Shown piece by piece: positions 18,446 through 28,155 of a DNA stretch of 64,000 nucleotides; the first letter of the stretch is position 1, and every line of letters begins with the position of its first letter. Source of the stretch: an uncultured Coprococcus sp. (GTDB taxonomy: Bacteria; Bacillota; Clostridia; Lachnospirales; Lachnospiraceae); contig CAKQTZ010000001.1 of the NCBI GenBank assembly GCA_934277375.1, forward strand, positions 186,001 to 250,000, in the 5' to 3' direction. The notes beneath the pieces were generated by a model that was given only the letters and a program-made list of their open reading frames with translations, did no database searches and had not been told where the DNA came from. The position numbers and the translations under genes are program-made.

Positions 18446-19450
18446 TTATTTCCACCGCTCTGTTTTTATCAGTTTTCCTGCGCGATTGTATGTTCTTATG
18501 TATCTCAGGAAACCATTCTTTCCATATACGTACTTCTGATAGCTCTTCAGCTTTCCTCGTGCGGAATACTGTCTTACCATGGATATCTGTCCATCCACAG
18601 CATCATAATCCCGCTCCTCACTTCTCACGATACCGCCATGTGAATTCATGAATATTGATATGTCTCCTATGCCGGTTACAGGAACCTTTGAACGGCTCAC
18701 ATACAGTTTTCCGGCATATTTGTAATATGTACTTACCCAGAACACCCTTGTATATCCCTTTCTGGCAGATCGCTTAAGCGACAATTCACTTTTTGCAGAG
18801 TACATAAGCCGCTTTGCCCTGGCCACATTCATATCATCCAGTGACCTGATATCCTGATAATAAACCACATAGCCGGTGGCTGCCTCAGGCTTCTTAACAC
18901 GTAATTTGTAGCCACGTATATACATATATGGTTCATCTGAACTCACAAGATTGTACGCGCCATGCCCTGCATATTTAAGCATACACTTCTCATAATACAC
19001 AGCCTCCGACACATCTACAGGAACAGTAGCCGTCTTCAGAACTGCGGAAAATCTTGAATAATAGACTTCTTCATCCAGTGTCACATACGCTCTTATCTTA
19101 TACTTGTAGCCTGTGGCAGGACGAAGCCCTTTATCTGCATACGTTGTTTCAACGCACTCATCCAGCATCCTCCAGCGTTTCATGGCGGGATCATATCTGT
19201 ACACCTCATATCCATCGGCACCCTTTATCTTATTCCAGCGCAGATGAATACCCGTAGAAGTATTGAAATACGGCTCAGATATCCTGACCCTGCCGCGTTC
19301 TACCTTAGCCGCCGTCCCATCAGCGGCATATACAGTATTCCCCATAAAAAACAATACACCTGCAAATATTATTATAACTGCTCCTAAAAATGCAGCATAT
19401 CTTCTGACATATTTACTCACCAGCTTCTCATCTCCCATTTTCTCTCTCAT
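18446..19450 (-). CDS. Secreted fibronectin type III-like protein
   Basis: A 334-residue protein with an N-terminal hydrophobic export segment (about 19-43, ending VYAA). A fibronectin III-like domain spans about 50-150, including GIHLRWNKIKGADGYEVYRYD and GLRPATGYKYKIRAYV. A second less clear domain runs to about 260. The C-terminus has two short similar strands (YSARGKLKSYQKYVYG and YNRAGKLIKTERWK), like a MORN/YD-type repeat. The ATG overlaps the rel stop as TGATG; another ATG four codons later is possible. It is an unusual secreted protein in a housekeeping operon. Function unknown. Confidence 0.65.
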   Translation of the reverse strand: MREKMGDEKLVSKYVRRYAAFLGAVIIIFAGVLFFMGNTVYAADGTAAKVERGRVRISEPYFNTSTGIHLRWNKIKGADGYEVYRYDPAMKRWRMLDECVETTYADKGLRPATGYKYKIRAYVTLDEEVYYSRFSAVLKTATVPVDVSEAVYYEKCMLKYAGHGAYNLVSSDEPYMYIRGYKLRVKKPEAATGYVVYYQDIRSLDDMNVARAKRLMYSAKSELSLKRSARKGYTRVFWVSTYYKYAGKLYVSRSKVPVTGIGDISIFMNSHGGIVRSEERDYDAVDGQISMVRQYSARGKLKSYQKYVYGKNGFLRYIRTYNRAGKLIKTERWK

Positions 19451-21894
19451 CAGCCTGTAGTTCTCTCTATATCTATAATATTGTCTACATTCCTTATCTT
19501 TGCAATTATAGTGTTAAGCTGTTCCTTGGACTTTATTGCAAATGATATAGTTATCGTCGCCTTGCCCTGTTTGCTGGTCCGGCTGTTTATGCTGTTAACA
19601 TTTATATTCGCCTCGCTGAGGATCTTGGTTATATCAAACAATATGCCATTTCTATCATCAGCATATATATTGATCTCTGTCATATATGTGTTCGAAGCAA
19701 CAGCATCATCCTTCCACTCTGCCTCGATCACTCTGGCCCTGTCCGCTTCACTCATGCACAGAACATTTACACAGTCTGTACGATGTATGGACACGCCCCT
19801 GCCTCTTGTGATGAATCCGATTATCTCATCACCTGGAACCGGAGAACAACACTTGGAAAATCTGACCGCCACATCATCTATACCATTTACTATGATTCCG
19901 CCCTTACCTATATGATTGCCATGATTCTTCTTCACAGAGAATTCATCCAGCACCTCTTCGTTAGTGGCAGTCTGAGGCTTATGATCTTTGTTATATTCAT
20001 CTATAAGACGATTGACGATCTGGCCTTCTTTTATTCCTCCATGTCCCACTGCGGCAACTATGGAATCCCAATCCTGGAAGTTATACTTCTTGTATATCTT
20101 CTCCTGATATTCAGGCTTGGAGTACATCGTATAGTCAATACCCTTAGACTTGCAGTAGTTCAGTATGAGTTCCTTGCCACGGCTGATATTCTCATCCTTG
20201 AACTGGTGTTTGAACCACTGGTTGATCTTGGTCTTTGCCTGGGTACTCTTCACTATATTCAGCCAATCACGGCTAGGTCCAGTGGAGTTCTGTGATGTTA
20301 TGATCTCCACCCGGTCTCCATTGTTCAGCTTCGTATCTATAGGCACCTGACGGCCATTGATCCTCGCTCCCACCATCTTGTTACCCACTGCCGTGTGTAT
20401 GGCATAGGCAAAGTCTATCGGGGTGGAGCCACTTGGGAGATTCTTCACATCTCCGGCAGGAGTAAAGCAGTATACCTGTTCAGCAAAGAGATCAAGATCA
20501 GTCTTGACAAAGCTCATGAACTCCTTATTGTCATCTGTATCTCTCTGCCACTCAAGGATCTGACGGAGCCACGACAGCTTCTCCTCCTCCTTCTGCATGA
20601 CAGTACCGGTTATGTTCTCCTTATACTTCCAATGGGCAGCGATACCGTACTCAGCGGTTCTGTGCATCTCATACGTTCTGATCTGTATCTCAAAAGGCTG
20701 CCCCTCAGGTCCTATAAGTGTGGTGTGAAGGGACTGATACATGTTAGACTTAGGCATGGCGATGTAATCCTTGAATCTTCCCGGAATAGGCTTGTACATC
20801 TCATGTATTATTCCCAGTGCAGAGTAGCAATCCCGCACCGTATTCACCTTGATACGAACCGCAAATATATCATATATCTGATCCAAAGTTTTGTTCTGGT
20901 TCTTCATCTTCTTGTATATACTGAAGAAATGCTTGACTCTTCCGTCTATCTCTGCCTCAAGTCCGGCATTGTCAATATGCTTCTTCACATCGGCGACCAC
21001 TCTCTTGATGTAGGCATCTCTCTCAGTAAGCTTCTCATCTATCTGTGCTTTCAGATCCTTGTATACCTCAGGCATAAGATACATCATAGACAGATCATCC
21101 AGCTCAACCTTGATCTTGCTGATACCAAGCCTATGAGCTATAGGTGCATATATGTCCATGGTCTCCCTGGCCTTCTCTATCTGCTTCTCAGGCGACTGAT
21201 ACTGAAGCGTTCTCAGATTGTGCAGTCTGTCCGCCAGTTTTATCAGTATAACCCTGATATCCTTAGCCATGGACAGGAACATCTTCCTGAGATTTTCAGC
21301 CTGTACCTCTATTTTGTCCGTGGTCATCTTCAGCTGTGTGAGCTTAGTGACACCATCCACAAGGAATGCCACCTCCTCTGAGAATTCCGATGCGATCTCC
21401 TCCGATGTCATAACCGTATCTTCAACCACGTCGTGGAGTATTCCCGCAACTATAGTCTCCTTATCAAGCTCAAGTTCTGCCAGGATTATGGCCACATTCA
21501 GCGGATGCATGATGTATGGCTCTCCTGACTTCCTGAGCTGGCCCTTATGCGCTGCATCTGCCACCTTATACGCTTTCTCTATCATGGTGATATCCGCAGA
21601 CGGATGATATGTGAGTATCCTTGATATAAGTTCCTTATAGAGCTCCTCCGGTGGAGTAAAATCCGCAGGTGTGGACAGATCTATCTCTCTCTTGGCCCTT
21701 ACCTGCTTGTTTGCCTGTTCCTCCAGCTTTATGAGTTCATGCTGAGGGACTGTCCTGCCTGCTGCCAGGGCCTTCTCTATAGCCGCTATTCCATCCTTGG
21801 TGGCCTGTTCCGATGTCACAACACCAGCCTCGGCAGCTCTCTTCGTCTCCTGAGCTATTATATTTTCCTGTGTCTTATCAACTGTCTCTCCCAT
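19450..21894 (-). CDS. rel: Bifunctional (p)ppGpp synthetase/hydrolase Rel
   Basis: An 814-residue long RSH enzyme that makes and degrades the stringent-response alarmone. The hydrolase HD domain carries HDVVEDT at 154-160. The synthetase domain lies at about 300-430 (GRFKDYIAMPKSNMYQSLHTT). The TGS domain is at about 455-520 (VYCFTPAGDVKNLPSGSTPIDFAY), a zinc-finger-like region follows (FSKCCSPVPGDEIIGF), and a C-terminal ACT domain closes the protein. The N-terminus is about 75 residues longer than Bacillus Rel, helical and rich in Ala, Glu and Lys, with no internal ATG that could be the true start. GGTGAG precedes the ATG. It lies between apt and the fibronectin-like gene. Confidence 0.95.
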   Translation of the reverse strand: MGETVDKTQENIIAQETKRAAEAGVVTSEQATKDGIAAIEKALAAGRTVPQHELIKLEEQANKQVRAKREIDLSTPADFTPPEELYKELISRILTYHPSADITMIEKAYKVADAAHKGQLRKSGEPYIMHPLNVAIILAELELDKETIVAGILHDVVEDTVMTSEEIASEFSEEVAFLVDGVTKLTQLKMTTDKIEVQAENLRKMFLSMAKDIRVILIKLADRLHNLRTLQYQSPEKQIEKARETMDIYAPIAHRLGISKIKVELDDLSMMYLMPEVYKDLKAQIDEKLTERDAYIKRVVADVKKHIDNAGLEAEIDGRVKHFFSIYKKMKNQNKTLDQIYDIFAVRIKVNTVRDCYSALGIIHEMYKPIPGRFKDYIAMPKSNMYQSLHTTLIGPEGQPFEIQIRTYEMHRTAEYGIAAHWKYKENITGTVMQKEEEKLSWLRQILEWQRDTDDNKEFMSFVKTDLDLFAEQVYCFTPAGDVKNLPSGSTPIDFAYAIHTAVGNKMVGARINGRQVPIDTKLNNGDRVEIITSQNSTGPSRDWLNIVKSTQAKTKINQWFKHQFKDENISRGKELILNYCKSKGIDYTMYSKPEYQEKIYKKYNFQDWDSIVAAVGHGGIKEGQIVNRLIDEYNKDHKPQTATNEEVLDEFSVKKNHGNHIGKGGIIVNGIDDVAVRFSKCCSPVPGDEIIGFITRGRGVSIHRTDCVNVLCMSEADRARVIEAEWKDDAVASNTYMTEINIYADDRNGILFDITKILSEANINVNSINSRTSKQGKATITISFAIKSKEQLNTIIAKIRNVDNIIDIERTTG

Positions 21895-21929
21895 ATGCTC
21901 ACCACACTTCCTGTATTATTATATCCTGA

Positions 21930-22454
21930 TCATTCTCCTTCAAACTGTACAACTGAAGCCACGTCGTACTTTGAAAGTCTGTCTCTTCCCTTGAGATCTG
22001 ATAACTCTATGAGAAATACCATCTTGACAACTATTCCGCCAAGGCTTTCTATAAGCTTGGCTGCAGCCTCTATGGTTCCACCTGTAGCGATCAGATCATC
22101 CACAAGAACAACCTTTTCTCCGGGCTTTATTGAATCCTTATGTATCTCTATGGCAGCCTGTCCATATTCGAGATCATATGACATCTCGACAGTTTCTCTC
22201 GGAAGCTTTCCTTTCTTTCTCACCAGGACAAGTCCCTTTCCATTCTTATACGCCAGAGGAGCGCCAAATATAAATCCTCTGGATTCAGTACCAGCTATCA
22301 CATCATAGTCTACGCCCTCCAGAAGCTTATCCATCTCGTCGATGGCAAGACGCATGCCCTCTGGATCCTCGGTAACACTGGTCACATCCCTGAATATGAT
22401 TCCTGGCTTTGGAAAATCAGGAATACTCTTAATATACTTTTCTACCTCACTCAT
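21930..22454 (-). CDS. apt: Adenine phosphoribosyltransferase
   Basis: A 174-residue purine-salvage enzyme converting adenine and PRPP to AMP. The PRPP loop is VVLVDDLIATGGT, the N-terminal SIPDFPKPGIIFRDVTSV is diagnostic, and GTESRGFIFGAPLAY forms the base-binding region. The start follows TAGGAGGACGTAAG. It lies 27 bases after recJ and 35 bases before rel, the order found widely in Firmicutes. Confidence 0.96.
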   Translation of the reverse strand: MSEVEKYIKSIPDFPKPGIIFRDVTSVTEDPEGMRLAIDEMDKLLEGVDYDVIAGTESRGFIFGAPLAYKNGKGLVLVRKKGKLPRETVEMSYDLEYGQAAIEIHKDSIKPGEKVVLVDDLIATGGTIEAAAKLIESLGGIVVKMVFLIELSDLKGRDRLSKYDVASVVQFEGE

Positions 22455-22481
22455 CTTACGTCCTCCTATTCCATTTGCCTG

Positions 22482-24362
22482 TCAGCTTCTGGCATACGCT
22501 TCAATCTTGATCTGAAGATTTCTCCTGTTTCTGTACTCATTTATCTGAGGATAGTATGCTATATCTATAACTACTGAATTCGGCTGACCATTTAACATTT
22601 TAACACATTCATCCTCACCAAACCACTGTTTTATATCATTAACAAACTCATCTGGCCTGAAATCTATGCCATCTACATATCTTCCATCACCCATATCAAG
22701 TCTGAGCTTTAAAAGATTCCTGTTTTTCCCGAGGATCTGAGCCATCACCACCGGAACAGCAGCCTGTGCGAACAGTGGTCTGCGATTTCCCTTGCCATAT
22801 GGCTCCAGCCTTTCAAGCTGCATCGTGAGCTCCACGCTGTTATATCTGAGTGGCATAGGGACATCTATCATAAGCCTTGGTGTTATATCATCTTCTGTAA
22901 GACCAGAATGCTCATTCAGTCTCTCTCTGAGCTCCCTCAGGTTCTCCTTTTTTATAGAGAATCCGGCCGCCATGGCATGTCCACCAAATGCCGTGAAAAG
23001 TTCCTTCTCCTTAGATAATTTCTCAAACATATCATACTTCTCTATCGATCTCCCGGAACCTTTTAGTATACCCGCAGCTTCCCCATCGGTGAACACCAAC
23101 ACAGGTCTGCTGTAGGCTTCCTTTAGTTTACTGGCTATTATCCCCACCACACTCTCATGTATTCCCGGAACATATACCACTATAACCCTGTCAGCCAGAG
23201 TCGGCAGTTCACCCCATCTACCCTGGATAGTTGCCTCCTGAAGAGCTTCTGTTATAAGCTTTACACCATTTTCCGTCATGGACTTTCTTTCTTCATTTAT
23301 AGCCAGCAGCTCCTCCGCTCGCGAATGCGCCACAGCTGTATCAGATTCCAGCAGGAATTCAAGGCTCAGTCTGGCATCTCCGAGTCTACCCGCCGCATTT
23401 ATACACGGTCCTATGAGAAATCCCAGATCGAACGTCGATATCTTCTTATCATTTCTGCCACTCAGCTTCATAAGCGCATTTATTCCGGGATTAGAACTGT
23501 TCTTCAATGTGCTAAGTGAGTATCTCACATACAACCTGTTTTCATCCACCAGATCCATCATATCACAGTTTGTTGCCACCCCCAGAATCTCCAGGAATTC
23601 CCGTATCCCACTCTCATCTATGCCACTGATCCTGTAAAGGTACTGTATGAATTTGCAGGCCACCCCTGCACCACACAGCCCCTTGAACGGATACTCACAA
23701 TCAACTCTCTGGTTGTCTATCACTGCGTCAGCCGGAGGAAGCCGGTATGACCTGGTTCCGTCAGAATTCTCCTCATAAGGCACCTGATGATGATCTGTTA
23801 TGATCATGGTGATGCCATTTTGTCTGGCATACTCTGTCTGATCATATGCAGCGATACCATTGTCACATGTTATTATAGTGTCCACTCCGTCCCGGATACA
23901 GGCATCTATCAGACGCCTGTTTATTCCATATCCGTCATGTACCCGGTGGGGAATATCATAATCCACCACATCACATTCCGCCTCAGTTCTGCCATGTATA
24001 TGTGCCCACACCTTTTTCATGCCAATCAGCAGGATATAATTAGAAGATACTCCATCCACATCATAATCCGATATTATCCTTACTCTCTTATTCTCTCTAA
24101 GCCTGTCGTGTATGATCTGACATCCCTTCGGAAGGTCCTTCATAAGCGCGGGATCGTGCAGACTCTGCCAGTCTCCATTCAGAAACATTCCTATCGCATC
24201 ATCGCCGGTTATCCCCCTGTTGGTAATAACCCTGGCAACCACAGGATCCATGTCATATCTCGCTCCTATGGCACCAAAATCAGCCCTCTTTCCAGCAACT
24301 CTCCACACGGGCTTCTTCACATATCTGTCTATTATATTCTTCTGCTCAACCGTCAGCGTCAT
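22482..24362 (-). CDS. recJ: Single-stranded-DNA-specific exonuclease RecJ
   Basis: A 626-residue DHH-family 5'-3' nuclease for recombination and repair. Catalytic motifs are visible: ISDYDVDGVSSNYILL, then ITCDNGIAAYDQ, the DHH core IITDHHQVP, and GLCGAGVACKFIQYL. DHHA1 follows, with the glycine-rich GGHAMAAGFSI, and a C-terminal OB-like domain. The ATG at 24362 is chosen because GGAGAACAG precedes it; an upstream in-frame ATG gives 19 extra residues unlike the family. It is the first gene of the recJ-apt-rel-aspS run. Confidence 0.93.
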   Translation of the reverse strand: MTLTVEQKNIIDRYVKKPVWRVAGKRADFGAIGARYDMDPVVARVITNRGITGDDAIGMFLNGDWQSLHDPALMKDLPKGCQIIHDRLRENKRVRIISDYDVDGVSSNYILLIGMKKVWAHIHGRTEAECDVVDYDIPHRVHDGYGINRRLIDACIRDGVDTIITCDNGIAAYDQTEYARQNGITMIITDHHQVPYEENSDGTRSYRLPPADAVIDNQRVDCEYPFKGLCGAGVACKFIQYLYRISGIDESGIREFLEILGVATNCDMMDLVDENRLYVRYSLSTLKNSSNPGINALMKLSGRNDKKISTFDLGFLIGPCINAAGRLGDARLSLEFLLESDTAVAHSRAEELLAINEERKSMTENGVKLITEALQEATIQGRWGELPTLADRVIVVYVPGIHESVVGIIASKLKEAYSRPVLVFTDGEAAGILKGSGRSIEKYDMFEKLSKEKELFTAFGGHAMAAGFSIKKENLRELRERLNEHSGLTEDDITPRLMIDVPMPLRYNSVELTMQLERLEPYGKGNRRPLFAQAAVPVVMAQILGKNRNLLKLRLDMGDGRYVDGIDFRPDEFVNDIKQWFGEDECVKMLNGQPNSVVIDIAYYPQINEYRNRRNLQIKIEAYARS

Positions 24363-24435
24363 CTTCTGTTCTCCATGTTTTGGTCTATATCTTATACTTC
24401 CACATATTTTATCAGACACCCAGAGGTATTACCAG

Positions 24436-24517
24436 TGTAAATACCGCCATTTCACCTGTAAATGTTTACATTTCGCCTGTTATGCCTATTCCATTTTTAT
24501 TGTGTAAATGTTATAAT
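24436..24517 (+). promoter_or_regulatory. Alcohol dehydrogenase promoter with a TGTAAA palindrome
   Basis: TATAAT at 24512-24517 has a 17-base spacer to a weak -35 TTCCAT (24489-24494). Upstream lies a perfect 14-bp inverted repeat, TGTAAATGTTTACA (24457-24470). Further TGTAAAT copies occur at 24436 and 24503, the latter overlapping the spacer. The arrangement suggests a repressor or redox regulator site; which protein binds is unknown. Confidence 0.5.
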
Positions 24518-24612
24518 AAACATATCTTTTAAATGATTCTTTTGTGCATTTTGATGGCAATTCCTGATAGTTTCCATCACATAACGCACGTAGCAAAGGA
24601 GGAGATAATTTT

Positions 24613-25761
24613 ATGGCAAACAGATTCGTACTCAATGAAACCTCTTACCACGGAGCGGGTGCCATCGCGGAAATTGCCACCGAGGCAGTCGGCAGAGGCT
24701 TCGCAAAGGCTCTTGTATGCTCCGACCCTGACCTGATCAAATTCGGTGTAACCAAAAAAGTCACAGACGTTCTTGATGGTGCAGGACTTGCATACGAGGT
24801 CTATTCCAACATCAAGCCAAACCCTACTATAGAGAACGTTCAGCAGGGTGTGGCCGCATTTAAGGCTGCCGAGGCAGATTATATTATTGCCATAGGCGGC
24901 GGATCATCCATGGACACTGCCAAGGGTATCGGCATAGTCATTGCCAACCCTGATTTCGCAGATATCAGAAGCCTGGAGGGTGTTGCACCTACAAAGAATA
25001 AATCAGTTCCTATATTCGCGGTTCCAACCACAGCCGGAACCGCAGCAGAGGTAACTATCAACTATGTCATCACCGATGTCGAGAAAAACCGCAAGATGGT
25101 ATGTGTAGATCCTAAGGATATTCCTGTTGTGGCATTTGTCGATCCTGAGATGATGAGCTCCATGCCAAAGGGACTCACCGCAGCCACAGGTATGGATGCA
25201 CTGACACACGCTATCGAGGGATACATAACCGCTGCCGCATGGGAGCTGTCAGACATGTTCCACCTCAAGGCAATCGAGATCATCAGCCGTTCACTCAGAG
25301 GGGCGGTTGCAAATACACCTGAGGGCCGTGCAGATATGGCTCTTGGCCAGTATGTTGCAGGCATGGGCTTCTCAAATGTAGGTCTTGGAATCGTTCATTC
25401 CATGGCTCATCCACTGGGAGCTCTGTATGACACACCTCACGGTGTTGCAAATGCCATCATTCTTCCAACTGTCATGGAGTACAACGCGGATGCCACCGGC
25501 GAGAAGTACCGTGAGATAGCAAGAGCTATGGGCGTCAAGGGCGTGGATGACATGACCCAGGAGGAGTACAGAAAGGCTGCTGTCGACGCAGTACGCCAGT
25601 TGTCCATAGACGTAGGAATACCTACAGATCTCAGGGACATCGTAAAGCCGGAGGACATTCCGTTCCTGGCCCAGTCAGCCTACGACGACGCATGCCGTCC
25701 TGGCAATCCAAAAGAGACTAGCGTAGAGGACATCACCAAGCTCTACGAGTCATTGATCTAA
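24613..25761 (+). CDS. Iron-containing alcohol dehydrogenase, FucO-like
   Basis: A 382-residue group III (iron) alcohol dehydrogenase, closest in look to lactaldehyde reductase/1,2-propanediol oxidoreductase. The NAD-binding GGGSSMDTAKGIG is clear. Metal ligands lie in GMDALTHAIEGY and HSMAHPLGALYDTPHGVANA. The start follows AAAGGAGGAGATAATTTT. It stands alone and on the opposite strand within the otherwise conserved secDF-recJ neighbourhood, with a palindromic promoter and a strong terminator. It probably recycles NADH in fermentation, reducing lactaldehyde or short aldehydes. No fucose or rhamnose genes are nearby, so the substrate remains open. Confidence 0.9.
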   Translation: MANRFVLNETSYHGAGAIAEIATEAVGRGFAKALVCSDPDLIKFGVTKKVTDVLDGAGLAYEVYSNIKPNPTIENVQQGVAAFKAAEADYIIAIGGGSSMDTAKGIGIVIANPDFADIRSLEGVAPTKNKSVPIFAVPTTAGTAAEVTINYVITDVEKNRKMVCVDPKDIPVVAFVDPEMMSSMPKGLTAATGMDALTHAIEGYITAAAWELSDMFHLKAIEIISRSLRGAVANTPEGRADMALGQYVAGMGFSNVGLGIVHSMAHPLGALYDTPHGVANAIILPTVMEYNADATGEKYREIARAMGVKGVDDMTQEEYRKAAVDAVRQLSIDVGIPTDLRDIVKPEDIPFLAQSAYDDACRPGNPKETSVEDITKLYESLI

Positions 25762-25856
25762 CTGACCCATTAGATCAAAGCATGCCAGCCCTTTGCCAGG
25801 GCTCACATGTTATATATGGGACCTCACCAGTCCCCTAAAAACCCTAAAAACAAACT

Positions 25857-25911
25857 AAAAAGAACTCCTGATACAGAGACTATGTTCTCTCTGCATCAGG
25901 AGTTCTTTTTT
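25857..25911. terminator. Bidirectional terminator between adh and secDF
   Basis: A very long stem, GAACTCCTGATACAGAGA against TCTCTCTGCATCAGGAGTTC, has A-rich 5' and T-rich 3' flanks, serving both converging genes. Confidence 0.93.
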
Positions 25912-25940
25912 ATAGGCATACGCCCGACAATTTTATTCTT

Positions 25941-28133
25941 TTAAGCGTCTTTTTCTGTCTTACCAAGCTTTGTCTTCATGTAGTACCAGAGTGGTCCTGT
26001 TATACATACTGAAGAATAAGCACCGATAACTACACCAGCCATAAGTGTGAGAGCGAACTCCTTGATTGAAGCTACACCCATAATGTACAGAACGAATATT
26101 GTGACAAATGTTGTGAGTGATGTATATATTGTTCTGCTGAAGGTCTGGTTGATACTCAGGTTGACTATATCCTTGTATGTGACCTTCTTAGGCTTCATAA
26201 CACCTATATTCTCTCTTACACGGTCGAATATGATGATCGTCGCGTTGATCGAGTAACCCACTATGGTAAGCAGACACGCGATACATGTGTTACCAACTGT
26301 GAGTCTCAGTATAATGTACAGACAGAATACCATGGCTACATCGTGGAGAAGTGCGATAACTGCACTTGCACCAAACTTCACATCATGGAATCTGATAGCA
26401 ATGTATATAAGCATCAGGATAGCTGCAAGGATGACTGAGAATATAGCGTTCTTGGACATCTCGCTGCTGACTGATCCACTTATTACGTTTGCCTCCTTGA
26501 CATCTGCGCCAAGCTTGTCTGTGAGTGCACTGCGCACCTTGGACATCTGTGAGTCATCTGTTCCATCATCGATCAGCTCTGGCATCTTGAACACGATCTC
26601 ATTTGTTCCTGATACTGTCTGAACCGATATTCCTGCCTCGCCGATACCGGCAGCCTCTGCTATTACAGGGACTATATCTGACTCAGCCTCGCTGAGTGTG
26701 TACTCCTTGTCAAATCCAACTGTAAGGCTTGTACCACCTGCGAACTCTACGCTGAAGTTCAGTGGTGAACCCTTGGACTTATTGAACACAGGCATCATGC
26801 AGAAACATACTACAATGACCAGAAGTGATCCGATCATACAGAACTTTCCTGCCTTGACAAAGTTGGTCTTCTTTGGCTCTCTTGCAACACCGAAATACTT
26901 GGCATCTGTAACGCCGAGATTCACAAGTGCTGTGAGCAGTGACTGGCTGACTGCCAGAGCTGTAAATACTGAGAGAACAACACCGATAGCCAGTGTGATC
27001 GCAAATCCCTTGATAGTACCTGTTCCAAATATTCCAAGTACAAGAGCTGCGATAAGCGTTGTAACGTTACCATCTATGATAGCTGACAGGGCATTGTGGA
27101 AACCACCCTTGACCGCCTGCTTTACAGACTTGCCGTCCGCAAGTTCTTCCTTGATACGCGTAAATATGATTACGTTGGCATCAACCGCCATACCTACTGA
27201 CAGGATAACACCGGCTATACCAGGAAGTGTCAGTGTTACGTTGAACAGATTGATAACCAGCAGATCAAGTATTGTATAGAATGCCAGGGCAAATGATGCC
27301 ACAAGACCCGGAATCCTGAATACTATGATCATGATAAGAAACACAAGTGCAATACCTATCGCACCTGCCTTAAGGCTTGTGCTGATGGCATCTGAACCAA
27401 GTGTAGCTCCTACTATATTGGAACGAACCTGCTTAAGTGTAAGAGGAAGTGCACCGATACGGATAGTTGTTGCCAGTGACTCAGCCTCCTCATATGTGGA
27501 GATCTTGTTGATCTCTGCGCTTCCGCCTGTGATAGCACTCTGAACAGTTGGAGCACTTACGACCTTATTGTCATAAATAATATATACGATGTTACCTACA
27601 TTCGCTGATGTCACATCTGCGAACTTCTGTGCACCCTCGTCTGTAAACACGAGCTGTACCACGTTGTCGTTACCATTGTCTGAATCGATTCCGGCGGTAG
27701 CATTCTTGATGTCATCTCCAGTGAGGGCTGCTTCATACTCCTGTCCCTGTGACCACTTTGAGTAGTTGTCCGGATCAAGGAACTCAAGCTTTCCTTCGAT
27801 ATTCAGTGCTTCCAGTATCTCGTCTGCATTTGTTACACCCGGAATCTCTGCCGTGAGCTTCTTGTCTCCATCCTCGTAGACTGAGTACTCATTTGTGTAG
27901 GCCTCTACACGCTTCTCAATCTTATACTTGGTATCCTCGAGATCCTTGTCACTGTAATCATCTTCCTGAATCTCGTAAGTTACGCTCAGACCACCCTTAA
28001 GGTCAAGTCCCAGCTTGATGTACTCGACTTTACCTCTGTCTGCAACACCGAATATTGCCGTGTATATAGCAACACCCAGCACGAGCAGAAAGGCAATAAT
28101 GACGAGCACAGCGTTTCTCTTTGTCTTCTTCAT
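25941..28133 (-). CDS. secDF: Protein translocase subunit SecDF (fused)
   Basis: A 730-residue fused SecD-SecF, the proton-driven accessory unit of the Sec translocon. The SecD half runs to about 430, with LGLDLKGGLSVTYE after the first membrane helix, a large extracytoplasmic region and AVDANVIIFTRIKEELADG. The SecF half begins about 440 and ends in the matching helix set (IIFDRVRENIG). Twelve membrane helices are expected. The ATG at 28133 is set by AAAAAGGAGA. The gene directly follows the SCIFF maturase (gap of 22 bases), a context known across Clostridia. Separate secD and secF are more usual in many bacteria; fusion is common in Firmicutes. Confidence 0.95.
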   Translation of the reverse strand: MKKTKRNAVLVIIAFLLVLGVAIYTAIFGVADRGKVEYIKLGLDLKGGLSVTYEIQEDDYSDKDLEDTKYKIEKRVEAYTNEYSVYEDGDKKLTAEIPGVTNADEILEALNIEGKLEFLDPDNYSKWSQGQEYEAALTGDDIKNATAGIDSDNGNDNVVQLVFTDEGAQKFADVTSANVGNIVYIIYDNKVVSAPTVQSAITGGSAEINKISTYEEAESLATTIRIGALPLTLKQVRSNIVGATLGSDAISTSLKAGAIGIALVFLIMIIVFRIPGLVASFALAFYTILDLLVINLFNVTLTLPGIAGVILSVGMAVDANVIIFTRIKEELADGKSVKQAVKGGFHNALSAIIDGNVTTLIAALVLGIFGTGTIKGFAITLAIGVVLSVFTALAVSQSLLTALVNLGVTDAKYFGVAREPKKTNFVKAGKFCMIGSLLVIVVCFCMMPVFNKSKGSPLNFSVEFAGGTSLTVGFDKEYTLSEAESDIVPVIAEAAGIGEAGISVQTVSGTNEIVFKMPELIDDGTDDSQMSKVRSALTDKLGADVKEANVISGSVSSEMSKNAIFSVILAAILMLIYIAIRFHDVKFGASAVIALLHDVAMVFCLYIILRLTVGNTCIACLLTIVGYSINATIIIFDRVRENIGVMKPKKVTYKDIVNLSINQTFSRTIYTSLTTFVTIFVLYIMGVASIKEFALTLMAGVVIGAYSSVCITGPLWYYMKTKLGKTEKDA

Positions 28134-28155
28134 CGTCTTCTCCTTTTTCCCTTCT

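Noticed and set aside
19783..21381. Plus-strand ORFs of 170 and 328 codons across rel
   Set aside because: Shadows of the rel gene without ribosome sites or recognisable domains.
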